Position numbers and translations under genes: made by a program. Shown here one piece after another: positions 16,127 to 25,009 of a stretch of 35,655 nucleotides of DNA (the stretch's first letter is position 1; every line of letters begins with the position of its first letter). Source of the DNA: an uncultured beta proteobacterium. GTDB taxonomy: Bacteria > Pseudomonadota > Gammaproteobacteria > Burkholderiales > Burkholderiaceae_C. The stretch lies in the NCBI GenBank assembly GCA_903828235.1, contig CAIKLM010000143.1, positions 1 through 35,655 of the forward strand, read 5' to 3'. Under the pieces are notes generated by a model. The model was not told where the DNA came from, made no database searches, and was given only the letters and a program-made list of their open reading frames with translations.

Positions 16127-18007
16127 ATGCTTCTTAGTACCTGGCCTACACGAGCGCTCAAGCTGATCGCTGGAGCCCTGATCGGGCTGGGCGCCCTGAC
16201 GGTGGGCGCCCAGGCGCAGACTTCCCTGAACCCCGGCCTGCCGCAACTGGGCGCCGAGTTCTCTGAGCCGGCGCCAGCGGGCAGCGGCCCGGTACGCCTG
16301 CGTGCGCCAGCCGCGGAACGCATGGCCCCGCGCGAGCCGGCCGAGCCGGCCGCCGCCGCGCCATACGTGCCGGGCGAGTTTGAGCGCTACGTTCAGCAGC
16401 AGGCCGGCGGCGATGCCACCGTGCGCCGCTTCGGCGCCGAGCTGGTGACGGGCGCCCAGGACGGCCGCGGCGCCGAGCTCAGCCCGCTGGCGCCGGCCGA
16501 CTACATCATCGGCCCCGGCGACGAAGTGCTGGTCACGCTGTGGGGCTCGGTCGACGCCGACCTGCGCCTGACGGTTGACCGCGGCGGCCGCATCACCATA
16601 CCGCGGGTGGGCGCGGTGCAGGTTGCGGGCGTGCTGCTGAGCGAGCTGCCCGCGGTGGTGAACCGCCGCGTTGCCAGCGTGTTCCGCAACTTCGAGAGCA
16701 GCGTCGCGCTGGGCCAGTTGCGTGGCATTCGGGTCTTCGTGTCGGGCTTCGTCGTCAGGCCTGGCGCCTACACCGTGAGCAGCCTTTCCACGGTGCTGAC
16801 GGCGCTGATGCGGGCGGGCGGCCCTTCGGCGGCGGGCAGCTTCCGCGCCATCGAACTGCGGCGCGGCGCCGCGGTGGTGGCGCGGTTCGACCTTTACGAC
16901 TTGTTGCTGAACGGCGACCGATCGGCCGACCGCGTGCTCCAGGCGGGCGACGTGGTGCACGTGGGCCCGGTGGGCACGCAGGTGGGCTTCATCGGCAGCG
17001 TCAACAGCCCGGCCGTCATCGAGCTGAAGGCCGGCGAGACGGTGAGCGACGCGCTGCGCATGGTGGGCGGCTTCACCGCGGTGGCCGACCGCACGCGGCT
17101 GGCGGTGGAGCGGCTGGCAGAACGCAAGGCCAGCCGCATTGCCCAGCTGGAACTGCCGCGCGACGAGCGGGCCGGGCTTGCGCACGGCGACCTGCTGCGC
17201 GCCTTCAGCGCCGTGAGCGCGGCCCTTCCCTTGCAGCGCCAGGCCAAGCGGGTGAAGGTGGAGGGCGAGGTGCTGCGGCCGGGCGAGTACGTGCTGCCCG
17301 AAAACAGCAGCGTGCAAGACGCCATTCGCGCCGCCGGTGGCTACACACCGGGCGCCTACCTGTTTGCAACCGAGTTCTCGCGCGTGAGCGTGCAGCGTAC
17401 GCAGCAGGAAAATTACGACCGCGCCCTGCGCGACCTGGAGACCGACTTTGCGCGCGCCGCCGGCGCGCAGCGCGTGGCCAGCACCGAAGAGGCGGCCACG
17501 CAGCAAGCGCGAGCCGCCAGCACGCAGCGGCTGGTAGAGCGGCTGCGCGCACTGCGGCCCACGGGCCGCATCGTGTTGCAGATGGGGCCTGATGCCACCG
17601 AGCTGCCCGACCTGGCGCTGGAAGATGGCGACCGCATCTTCATCCCCGCGCGCCCCACGACGGTGGGCGTATTCGGCAGCGTCTTCAATGCTGCCACCTA
17701 CCTGCACCTGCCCGGGCGCAGCGTGGGCGACTACGTGCAGCTGGCCGGCGGCCCCACCAAGGGCGCCGACCGCGGCAGCGTCTTCGTGGTGCGCAGCAAC
17801 GGCAGCGTGGTGAGCAGCGCGCAGGGTGGCCGTACCTGGTATGGCCGATCTGAGGGGCTGGACCAATTGCCGGCCAAGCCCGGCGACACCGTCTTCGTGC
17901 CGGAGGAAATGGACAAGACCACTTTCCTGCAGGCTGCCAAGGACTGGACGCAGATTGTGTTTCAGTTCGGGTTGGGGGTGGCGGGGATCGTGAGTGCGAC
18001 GCGATGA
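16127..18007 (+). CDS. SLBB-domain polysaccharide export protein (OPX/Wza-KpsD type)
   Basis: Outer-membrane/periplasmic export component through which the polymer leaves the cell. The 626 residues start with a signal peptide (cleavage likely after AQA at 30). The Poly_export segment DYIIGPGDEVLVTLWG begins near residue 125, followed by several SLBB/beta-grasp repeats: GFVVRPGAYTV, IGSVNSPAVIELKAGETV, VEGEVLRPGEYVLPENSSV and FGSVFNAATYLHLPGRSV. There is no lipobox cysteine, unlike Wza, so it is not an evident lipoprotein; size and missing lipidation resemble KpsD. A hydrophobic C-terminal segment (IVFQFGLGVAGIV) could be an amphipathic or membrane helix. It is the first gene of the plus-strand export set; no clear ribosome binding site is seen. 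Confidence 0.9.
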   Translation: MLLSTWPTRALKLIAGALIGLGALTVGAQAQTSLNPGLPQLGAEFSEPAPAGSGPVRLRAPAAERMAPREPAEPAAAAPYVPGEFERYVQQQAGGDATVRRFGAELVTGAQDGRGAELSPLAPADYIIGPGDEVLVTLWGSVDADLRLTVDRGGRITIPRVGAVQVAGVLLSELPAVVNRRVASVFRNFESSVALGQLRGIRVFVSGFVVRPGAYTVSSLSTVLTALMRAGGPSAAGSFRAIELRRGAAVVARFDLYDLLLNGDRSADRVLQAGDVVHVGPVGTQVGFIGSVNSPAVIELKAGETVSDALRMVGGFTAVADRTRLAVERLAERKASRIAQLELPRDERAGLAHGDLLRAFSAVSAALPLQRQAKRVKVEGEVLRPGEYVLPENSSVQDAIRAAGGYTPGAYLFATEFSRVSVQRTQQENYDRALRDLETDFARAAGAQRVASTEEAATQQARAASTQRLVERLRALRPTGRIVLQMGPDATELPDLALEDGDRIFIPARPTTVGVFGSVFNAATYLHLPGRSVGDYVQLAGGPTKGADRGSVFVVRSNGSVVSSAQGGRTWYGRSEGLDQLPAKPGDTVFVPEEMDKTTFLQAAKDWTQIVFQFGLGVAGIVSATR

Positions 18008-18420
18008 GTGAACACCTGTCCAACGGTCAGGGGCATAAGGATACCGACACAGACTGTCATGGGTTCAGTTGGGTTGAACTGCTTGCCACCGCATCCACAA
18101 CGGCAATCTGCTGTGGCCCGCAGGCCGCAAGATTGGGTAGCGCCTTCCCACCGCTGCCACTTGACCTCTGGACGACTGGACCAAGATGTTCACCATCCTC
18201 GCTGACCAGACTATCGCCTGTGGCAGGTCTATGGCAAGCGCAGGAGCCGGCTTTTAGGCGACTTCGCATTCATGACACTGGCACAGGTCGATGGCTTCGC
18301 AGTTCCCGCACCACTTCTGAACCAAGGAGTTTGGTATGCGCCTGTGCGCGACCTCATGGACTGGATCCAGTTTCTGGCCGCTCTGGGTCTGGCCACATGT
18401 GACGTCAAGGGCATCGGCCG
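18008..18420. other. 413-bp gap without a recognised gene
   Basis: An unusually long spacer inside the polysaccharide locus, with lower GC than its flanks. Open frames exist on both strands but none has recognisable protein character. The most gene-like stretch is in the frame open from 18206, with an ATG at 18272, about 50 codons (MTLAQVDGFAVPAPLLNQG, ending DVKGIGR). Its TGA at 18422-18424 overlaps the wzz ATG as ATGA. A Cys-rich frame on the minus strand (around 18254-18505) overlaps wzz and is judged spurious. No clear promoter, terminator, tRNA or inverted repeat was seen. It could be a decayed gene, a small unknown gene or a regulatory leader. Confidence 0.5.
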
Positions 18421-19599
18421 ATGAACGCACCTGAACACGCAGCATCCACCTACTCGCCCAACGTCCACGACGAAAGCATTTCCTTGCTGGAGTTGACGTT
18501 GCCAATCGCGCAGAGTTGGCGGTTGCTTCTGGCTGGGCCCATCGTAGTCGGAGCCCTGGCGCTAGGGCTGTCTTTCCTCGTGCCGCCCACCTACACCGCC
18601 CGCACTACTTTCCTGCCTCCGCAACAGAACCAAGGCGGTGCAGCCTCCGCGCTGGCGTCGCTAGGTGCGCTTGCCGGGCTTGCCGGCGTGGCTGGCAGCG
18701 TCAAGAGCCCAGCCGATCAGTACGTGTCGCTGATGCAGTCGGTTAACGTGCAGGACCGCATCATCGAGGCCTTCGAGCTGATGCGGGTCTACAAGACGCA
18801 ACTGCGTATCGAGGCCCGCGAGCAGCTGGATGACCGCGTGCGCATCGTGCTTGGCAAGAAGGACGGACTGATCTCCGTGGAGGTCGACGACCGTGACCCG
18901 ACCCGCGCCGCAGAGATCGCCAACCGCCACGTCGTCGAGCTTCGCAGGATCACCGCCGAACTGGCGCTAACCGAGGCGCAGCAGCGCCGCGTCTTTTTTG
19001 AGACCCAGCTGAAGCAGACGAGGGAACGCCTGGCCGCGGCGCAGCAAGCACTGCAGAAGAGTGGATTCAACCAGGGCACGCTGAGAGCCGAACCCCGAGC
19101 CGCGGCCGAGGGGTACGCGCGCCTTCGCGCGGAGCTCACGGCCTCGGAGGTGCGGCTTCGCGTGCTGCGCAATCGGCTCGTTGACGAGGCTCCCGAGGTC
19201 AGTCAACAACAGAGCCTTGTGTCGGCGCTTCGCGCGCAGCTGGTCAAGCTCGAGGCGACCGACGACGGCTTGCCCGATTCCGACTACTTGGGCCGCTATC
19301 GCGAGTTCAAGTACCAGGAGACGCTGTTCGAGCTTTTCTCCAAGCAGTTCGAGCTTGCCCGCGTAGATGAGAGCCGCGACGGGACTCTGATCCAGGTCGT
19401 CGACATCGCGGTGACGCCGGAGCGCAAGAGCCGCCCGCGACGCGGCGTGATCGCCATCGTCTCCACTGGCCTGGCCGGCGTAACCCTGCTCGTCTTCGTG
19501 CTGCTACGCCACGGCCTGAGCCGCGCCGCCGCCGACCCTCATACCGCGGGCAAGCTGCAGCAGCTGCGCGCCTCGTTCCGCCGCAGTACGCAGGCCTGA
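18421..19599 (+). CDS. Wzz-type chain-length determinant protein
   Basis: Inner-membrane polysaccharide co-polymerase that sets polymer chain length with Wzy. The 392 residues have one membrane helix near 33-53 (RLLLAGPIVVGALALGLSFLV) followed by the Wzz motif PPTYTARTTFLPP. Then comes a long periplasmic coiled-coil region (for example AEIANRHVVELRRITAELAL and TEAQQRRVFFETQLKQTRER), and a second helix near 347-363 preceded by TPERKSRPRRG, the Pro-rich signature before TM2. There is no Walker-type kinase domain after TM2, so this is a Wzz-like form rather than a fused tyrosine kinase. It precedes the aminotransferase gene by 67 bp. Confidence 0.88.
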   Translation: MNAPEHAASTYSPNVHDESISLLELTLPIAQSWRLLLAGPIVVGALALGLSFLVPPTYTARTTFLPPQQNQGGAASALASLGALAGLAGVAGSVKSPADQYVSLMQSVNVQDRIIEAFELMRVYKTQLRIEAREQLDDRVRIVLGKKDGLISVEVDDRDPTRAAEIANRHVVELRRITAELALTEAQQRRVFFETQLKQTRERLAAAQQALQKSGFNQGTLRAEPRAAAEGYARLRAELTASEVRLRVLRNRLVDEAPEVSQQQSLVSALRAQLVKLEATDDGLPDSDYLGRYREFKYQETLFELFSKQFELARVDESRDGTLIQVVDIAVTPERKSRPRRGVIAIVSTGLAGVTLLVFVLLRHGLSRAAADPHTAGKLQQLRASFRRSTQA

Positions 19600-19666
19600 T
19601 GTCTCGCTGCAGCCGCCCCACCCCCAATCATCGCCCGCCCCAACACACCGCAACGACGCCTACACC

Positions 19667-20776
19667 GTGACCCAGTCGAACGTCTTCGTCACCCAGCCCT
19701 TCCTCCCGTCGCTGGACGAGTTCCAGCCATACCTTGAGGAGATTTGGGCCAACAAGATCCTCACCAACGGCGGACCGTTCCACCAGCGCCTGGAGGCGGC
19801 GCTGTGCGAGTACCTCGGCGTCCCGAACGTGGCGCTGTTCTCCAACGGCACGCTGGCGCTGATCACGGCGCTGCAATCGCTGCGCATCACGGGCGAGGTT
19901 CTGACGACGCCTTACTCCTTCGTCGCGACGGCGCACTCGCTAACCTGGCACGGCAACAGGCCTGTCTTCGTCGATGTCGATCCTGTGACGCTGAACATGG
20001 ACCCATCCCGTGTCGAAGCCGCGATCACGCCCCAAACCACAGCCATCATGCCGGTCCATTGCTACGGCAATCCTTGCGATGTCGATGCGATCCAGGCCAT
20101 TGCCGACCGCTACAACCTGCGCGTGATCTACGACGCGGCACACGCCTTCGGCGTGCAGTGCCACTGCGGCAGCGTGCTCAATCACGGCGACCTCTCGGTG
20201 TTGAGCTTCCATGCGACCAAGGTGTTCAATACCTTCGAGGGCGGCGCCATCGTGTGCCACGACCCCAAGACGAAGCAGCGCATCGACCGCCTGAAGAACT
20301 TCGGCTTCGTCGACGAGGTCACCGTAGTGGCGCCGGGCATCAACGCGAAGATGAGCGAAATCAACGCCGCCTTCGGGCTGCTGCAGCTCAAGCACATGCC
20401 CGAGATCCTGTCGCGACGCGGCGCGATCGACGCCGCCTACCGCGAGGGGCTGGCCGGGATCGAGGGCATCCGCTGCCTGCCCACCAGTGGCCAGAAGCTG
20501 TCGAACCACGCCTACTTCCCGATCCTGGTCGAGCCCGGCTACCCGCTGGACCGCGACGGCCTGTACCAGCGCCTGAAGGACCACGGCATCTTCTCGCGGC
20601 GCTACTTCTACCCGCTGATCTCGGACTTCCCCATGTACCGCGGCCTGCCCAGCGCCCAGCGCAGCAACCTGCCGGTCGCGGCGGCGGCGGCCGACCGCGT
20701 GCTGTGCCTGCCAATCTACCCGGCGCTGACGGCCGAGGACCAGCAGCGCGTGATCGCCCTGATCCGCGGGGCCTGA
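19667..20776 (+). CDS. DegT/DnrJ/EryC1/StrS sugar aminotransferase
   Basis: PLP enzyme that adds an amino group to a nucleotide-bound keto sugar. The 369 residues start FVTQPFLPSLDEFQPYLEEI, like the VioA/FdtB-type group that aminates dTDP-4-keto-6-deoxy sugars. The PLP-binding Lys is K185 in SFHATKVFNTFEGGA, the pyridine-nitrogen Asp is D156 in YDAAHAFG, and LTNGGPFHQRLE and SNGTLAL are typical. A GTG at 19667 is used as start because no ATG lies near the conserved N-terminus. The acetyltransferase starts one base after its stop, so the two probably make one N-acylated amino sugar. Position and stereochemistry of amination cannot be read; no rmlA/rmlB gene is in the window. Confidence 0.9.
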   Translation: MTQSNVFVTQPFLPSLDEFQPYLEEIWANKILTNGGPFHQRLEAALCEYLGVPNVALFSNGTLALITALQSLRITGEVLTTPYSFVATAHSLTWHGNRPVFVDVDPVTLNMDPSRVEAAITPQTTAIMPVHCYGNPCDVDAIQAIADRYNLRVIYDAAHAFGVQCHCGSVLNHGDLSVLSFHATKVFNTFEGGAIVCHDPKTKQRIDRLKNFGFVDEVTVVAPGINAKMSEINAAFGLLQLKHMPEILSRRGAIDAAYREGLAGIEGIRCLPTSGQKLSNHAYFPILVEPGYPLDRDGLYQRLKDHGIFSRRYFYPLISDFPMYRGLPSAQRSNLPVAAAAADRVLCLPIYPALTAEDQQRVIALIRGA

Positions 20777-20777
20777 A

Positions 20778-21353
20778 GTGGGCCTGCTCAGCCGGGCCGA
20801 GCTGGAGGGCATGGGCTTCGCGGCTTTGGGCGACGACCTGCGCGTCTCCGAAAAGGCCTCTTTCTACGGTGTGCCGCGCATCTCGTTGGGCGACCACACG
20901 CGGATCGACGACTTCTGCGTGCTCTCGGCCGGCTCGGGCGGCATCCGCATCGGGCGGAACGTCCACGTGGCGGTCTACACGTCCCTGATCGGCGCCGGGG
21001 CGATCGAGCTCGGGGACTTCTGCAACCTGTCCTCGCGCGTCTCCATCTACTCGAGCAGCGACGACTACAGCGGCCGGACGATGACCAACCCGACCGTGCC
21101 GGACGAGTTCAAGGACGTGCACCACTCCGACGTGCGCCTGGGCCGGCACGTCATCGTCGGCTGCGGGTCGGTGATCCTGCCCGGGGTGAGCCTCGGGGAT
21201 GGCGTGGCCATCGGGGCCCTCGCGCTGGTGCGGGAGGACTGCCCCGCCTTCGGCATCTACGCCGGGCAGCCCGCCCGCCGCGTGCGTGAACGCGACCGCG
21301 GGCTGCTGGATCTGGAGCGGGCTTTCCTGGCCGGCCAGCCTCGCCCGAGGTAG
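20778..21353 (+). CDS. Hexapeptide-repeat acetyltransferase
   Basis: A left-handed beta-helix acyltransferase of 191 residues, built from [LIV]-G-x4 type repeats: ISLGDHTRIDDF, IRIGRNVHVAVY, IELGDFCNLSSRVSIYS, VRLGRHVIVGCGSVILPGVSLGDGVAIGA, ending with YAGQPARRVRER. A His-rich bend (DVHHSD) is typical of the active-site region. Coupled to the aminotransferase with a GTG start one base after its TGA, it most likely N-acetylates the new amino sugar, as in other aminotransferase/LbH pairs. O-acetylation cannot be excluded. An ATG eleven codons downstream (20811) is a possible but less likely start. Confidence 0.85.
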   Translation: MGLLSRAELEGMGFAALGDDLRVSEKASFYGVPRISLGDHTRIDDFCVLSAGSGGIRIGRNVHVAVYTSLIGAGAIELGDFCNLSSRVSIYSSSDDYSGRTMTNPTVPDEFKDVHHSDVRLGRHVIVGCGSVILPGVSLGDGVAIGALALVREDCPAFGIYAGQPARRVRERDRGLLDLERAFLAGQPRPR

Positions 21354-21361
21354 CGGCAGCC

Positions 21362-22870
21362 ATGTCGCTGAAGGCGAACCTGGCGGCTAACTACGCCAGC
21401 CAGATCTACACGGCCTTCGTCGGCATCGTGATGATGCCCCTGTACCTGTCGACGATGGGCAGCGAGGCCTATGGGCTGGTCGGCTTCTTCGCCATGCTGC
21501 AGGCCTGGTTCAACCTGCTGGACCTGGGCCTCACGCCGACGATCGCCCGCGAGGCCGCCCGCTACCAGGCCCAGGCCCTGTCGGCGCTGGACTACCGCCG
21601 CGTCTACCGCGCCCTGTCCACGATCTTCCTGGCCGTGGCCGTGGCGGGCGGCGTGATCCTGTTCCTCGCGGCCGGTGCGCTGGCCGAGGGTTGGCTGAAG
21701 CTGGAACGGCTGTCGCGCGGCGAGGTCCTGCTGGCGCTGCAGACCATGGCCATCGCGGTGGCCCTGCGCTGGCTCGGCGGCCTGTACCGGGGGGTGATCT
21801 CCGGGGCAGAGCGGCTGGTCTGGCTCAGCGGCTTCAATGCGCTGGTCGCCACGCTGCGGTTCGTGGCCGTGTTCGTGAGCATGGCGATCTGGGGCTACGA
21901 ACCCGCCGTGTTCTTCTATCACCAGCTGGTAGTCGCCGGCCTCGAACTGGCCGGCCTGTGGGTCCGCAGCAGGCCCCTGCTGCCGTCCAGGCAGGCCCTG
22001 GCGGACACGATCGGGTGGTCGCTCGCCCCCGTGCGCCCGCTGGTCGGGTTCGCGCTGGGCATCGCGCTGACCTCCGGGGTGTGGGTCCTCGTGACCCAGG
22101 TCGACAAGCTGCTGCTGTCGGGCATCCTGACCCTGGCCGACTTCGGCTACTTCTCGCTGGCCGTGCTGGTGGCCGGGGGCATCACGCTGCTGACCGGCCC
22201 CATCAGCAGCAGCATCATGCCGCGCATGGCCCGCCTGCACGCCGAGCAGCAGCCGGCCGCCGTGCGCCAAGTCTACGTCCAGGCCACGGAGCTGGTGGCC
22301 ATCGTCGTCGGCACCGCGGCCACGACCTTGGCCTGGTGCGCCGCGCCGATCATGTTCGCGTGGACCGGCAGCACCGAGATCGCGGCGCGCACCGCGGACC
22401 TCCTGCGCCTGTATGCCATCGGCAACGGGCTGCTCGCCTTCAGCGCGTTCCCGTTCTACCTGCAGTACGCGCGGGGGACCTTGCGCCACCACATCATCGG
22501 CAGCTGCGCGCTGGGCGCGCTGCTGATCCCGTCGGTGCTGTTCGCGGCCAGCAGCTTCGGCGCCGTCGGCGCGGGCGCGGCCTGGCTGGCCGTCAACGCG
22601 CTGTACCTGCTGGCCTGGGTGCCGTATGCCCACTCGCGGCTCGAGCCGGGCCTGCATATGCGCTGGCTGGGGCAGCATGTCCTGGCCATCGTGCTGCCGC
22701 TGCAGGGCGTCGCGGCGCTGGTCCACCTGCTGTCTGCCGCCCCGCCCACGGACCGCTGGGCCGCGGGCTTTTACACTCTCGGGTTTTCACTGGCCTGCGC
22801 GGTGACGGCGCTGGCGTGTTCATCGCAGGGTCGGCGGCTGCTGGCGCGGGTTGCCGGCCGGCCCGCCTGA
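21362..22870 (+). CDS. Polysaccharide flippase, Wzx type
   Basis: MATE/MOP-superfamily transporter expected to flip undecaprenyl-linked repeat units across the inner membrane. The 502 residues are highly hydrophobic, with roughly 12-14 predicted helices. The family-type start reads MSLKANLAANYASQIYTAFV, then MPLYLSTMGSEAYGLVGFF and FNLLDLGLTPTIAREAARY, the usual Wzx N-terminal pattern. A later segment (VDKLLLSGILTLADFGYFSLA) is the second-half equivalent. It sits directly before the polymerase gene, with a 16-bp gap, as expected for a Wzx/Wzy pathway. Confidence 0.9.
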   Translation: MSLKANLAANYASQIYTAFVGIVMMPLYLSTMGSEAYGLVGFFAMLQAWFNLLDLGLTPTIAREAARYQAQALSALDYRRVYRALSTIFLAVAVAGGVILFLAAGALAEGWLKLERLSRGEVLLALQTMAIAVALRWLGGLYRGVISGAERLVWLSGFNALVATLRFVAVFVSMAIWGYEPAVFFYHQLVVAGLELAGLWVRSRPLLPSRQALADTIGWSLAPVRPLVGFALGIALTSGVWVLVTQVDKLLLSGILTLADFGYFSLAVLVAGGITLLTGPISSSIMPRMARLHAEQQPAAVRQVYVQATELVAIVVGTAATTLAWCAAPIMFAWTGSTEIAARTADLLRLYAIGNGLLAFSAFPFYLQYARGTLRHHIIGSCALGALLIPSVLFAASSFGAVGAGAAWLAVNALYLLAWVPYAHSRLEPGLHMRWLGQHVLAIVLPLQGVAALVHLLSAAPPTDRWAAGFYTLGFSLACAVTALACSSQGRRLLARVAGRPA

Positions 22871-22886
22871 CCCGCGCCCACAAGCC

Positions 22887-24110
22887 ATGCTCCACCCCTG
22901 GATCGCGCACGTGCCGGTGTACCTGATGGCGGCCTGGTGGACGTTCTGGCTCGTCGCGTCCGTCACGCCCTTGAACATCTTCGTCTCACCGCCTGGGAGC
23001 GTGCTGGCCCAGTTCGGCGTCTTCATCGCAGTCTTCCTGCTGGGTCACTTCCTGATGCTCGTCTTGACTCCCGGTCATGCCGGCCCGGTGATGCAGCCGC
23101 CGGCCGGCCAGCCCGTGGCATCGGCCCAAGGCCGCTTCCGGCTGCACTCGGTGCTGATGGCGATGGCGCTCGCCTGCCTGGCGATCGTGCTGCTCAGCCT
23201 GCACATGGCAGGCGCGTTGAGCGAGAGCTTCATCGAGTACTTCATCAAGCTTCGCCGGGGCGAGCTCAGCGGCGAGTCGCTCACCGGCTCCGGGCTGCTC
23301 GACGTCGCGACCAAGGCCATCGTCTGGCCGATGTCCTACACGCTGGTGGTGGTGGCCCTGGCGCTGCGCATCGGGCCGCTCCGCGGCGTCCTGGCGATCG
23401 CCGCGCTCAACATCGTGTTGTTCTCCTACCTCTGGCAGGTCAACTACTCGCTGATCTACCTGTTCTGGTTCTTCGTTCTTTACCTCATCGTCGGCATGGC
23501 GCAAGGCATGCCCCTGGACCGCAAGGCCATGGGCCTCGTGCTGCTGCTGATCCTGGTCCTGCTGGCGGTCGCGGCCAACCGGTTCGGCGGTGACGTCCTC
23601 GGCGGCCTGCAGCGCTACATGTTCGGATACCACATGGCCGGCTTCGCCTTTTACGGCCACCACTTCCACGACCCCTCCAGCCTGCTGCACGACCACTCGC
23701 TCGGCCGGTCGTCCCTCGGCTTCCTGGAGCAGGCGGTGGAGATCGTGTCGCGCCGGCTGGACCTCGGGTTCGTCGCGGCGAGCTCCACCAACGCCGACTT
23801 CAACAACGAGGCGGTGGACCTGGGCCGCACCGAGCTCATCGAGGGCAACGCCTTCGGGACCTTCCTGTTCGGCCTGTACCGCGACTTCCACTTCTTCGGC
23901 ATCGTCGCCGGCGGCCTGGTCTACGGCGCGCTCGTGACGCTGCTGCTACAGCGCTCGCGCCGCCAGTGGGGAGCAGGCGCCGCGTTCTACGTGCTGGCGT
24001 CGTCCTGGATGGTGGGGATGATGGTGAACCCGATCGAGCAGGTGCACTTCTGGTTCTCGCTGACCCTGATCGGGGTCCTCGTCATCGGCAACCGGGGCCT
24101 CAGGCCATGA
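22887..24110 (+). CDS. O-antigen/exopolysaccharide polymerase, Wzy-like
   Basis: A 407-residue polytopic membrane protein expected to join flipped repeat units into polymer. It has about ten hydrophobic helices and a long loop near 230-300 rich in His, Asn and Asp (YGHHFHDPSSLLHDHSLG, later STNADFNNEAVDLGRTELIE), which may be the periplasmic catalytic loop. Wzy proteins share little sequence, so the call rests on topology, the loop, and position between Wzx and glycosyltransferases. The start is the ATG at 22887. It overlaps the next gene as ATGA. Confidence 0.75.
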   Translation: MLHPWIAHVPVYLMAAWWTFWLVASVTPLNIFVSPPGSVLAQFGVFIAVFLLGHFLMLVLTPGHAGPVMQPPAGQPVASAQGRFRLHSVLMAMALACLAIVLLSLHMAGALSESFIEYFIKLRRGELSGESLTGSGLLDVATKAIVWPMSYTLVVVALALRIGPLRGVLAIAALNIVLFSYLWQVNYSLIYLFWFFVLYLIVGMAQGMPLDRKAMGLVLLLILVLLAVAANRFGGDVLGGLQRYMFGYHMAGFAFYGHHFHDPSSLLHDHSLGRSSLGFLEQAVEIVSRRLDLGFVAASSTNADFNNEAVDLGRTELIEGNAFGTFLFGLYRDFHFFGIVAGGLVYGALVTLLLQRSRRQWGAGAAFYVLASSWMVGMMVNPIEQVHFWFSLTLIGVLVIGNRGLRP

Positions 24111-25009
24111 CACCCAAGGTCAGCATCTGCATGATCTCGTACCGCCACGAGGCGTTCATCGCGCAGGCAATCGAGAGCATCCTGGCGCAGCAGTGCGACT
24201 TCGACTTCGAGCTCGTGATCGGCGACGACTGCAGCCCGGACGGCACGGGCGCAGTCTGCGACGAGTACGCCCGGCGCGACCCCCGGGTGAGGCTGCTGCC
24301 GCGCGACCGCAACCTCGGCGTGATGGCGAACTTCTCGCGCACGCTGCAGGCCTGCCGCGGTCCTTACGTGGCCGTGTGCGAAGGCGACGACTACTGGATC
24401 GACCCGCACAAGCTGGCCAAGCAGGTGGCCTTCCTGGACGCCCACCCCGACCACTCGGCGGCTACACACCAGGCCCTCGTCGTCCGCGAGGGCGCACCCA
24501 CGCGCCTGTTCAGGGACAAGGTGCCGTCCACGCTCGGCACGCGCGACCTGATCGGCGGGCGCCTGTTCCACACGGCTTCGGTTATGTTCCGTCGGCCCAT
24601 CGTCGACACCTTCGCCGCGGCCCCCACCGTGCTGTCCTGCGACCGGCTCCTGAACCTGTGCATGTCCTTCGCCGGCAAGGTGCACTACAGCGACGAGGCG
24701 ATGTGCGCCTACCGGCTGCACGGCGCGGGCATGTCGTCGACGGTGACGGTGGCCCAGCTGAAGATGGATCTCGACTCGATCCCTTACCTGCAGCGCCTGA
24801 ACCCCGGCTTCCCGGCGCAGCTGTACCGTTCCTACGTCTACACGACCATCGCCATGTGCCTGAAGGCCACGGCCCTGCAACGGTTGGGCTACCTGTTCCT
24901 GGCCTTCGTCTTCTCGTTCGCGGACTTCCCGCGCAACCTCACGTCGATCACCGGCCGACTGGGGCGGCTGCTGGCCGCCAGGGCCTCGGGATCGGCCGCC
25001 TCGTCATGA
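24107..25009 (+). CDS. GT2 family glycosyltransferase
   Basis: Cytoplasmic-face inverting glycosyltransferase adding a sugar to the lipid-linked repeat unit. The 300 residues show the GT-A start KVSICMISYRHEAFIAQAIE, the nucleotide-binding VIGDDCSPDGT near 38-47 and the metal-binding motif EGDDYWIDP (92-100, D94-D95). Donor and acceptor are unknown. The start overlaps wzy as ATGA and the end overlaps the next glycosyltransferase as ATGA, so the three are translationally coupled. Confidence 0.88.
   Translation: MTPKVSICMISYRHEAFIAQAIESILAQQCDFDFELVIGDDCSPDGTGAVCDEYARRDPRVRLLPRDRNLGVMANFSRTLQACRGPYVAVCEGDDYWIDPHKLAKQVAFLDAHPDHSAATHQALVVREGAPTRLFRDKVPSTLGTRDLIGGRLFHTASVMFRRPIVDTFAAAPTVLSCDRLLNLCMSFAGKVHYSDEAMCAYRLHGAGMSSTVTVAQLKMDLDSIPYLQRLNPGFPAQLYRSYVYTTIAMCLKATALQRLGYLFLAFVFSFADFPRNLTSITGRLGRLLAARASGSAASS

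Noticed and set aside
16103..17866. A 587-codon open frame on the minus strand opposite the export gene
   Set aside because: Low-complexity His/Ala/Arg composition; the plus frame shows SLBB and Poly_export motifs.
18254..18505. Cys-rich minus-strand frame (83 codons) across the wzz start
   Set aside because: It overlaps the clearly coding wzz N-terminus and has no recognised zinc-binding spacing or upstream ribosome binding site.
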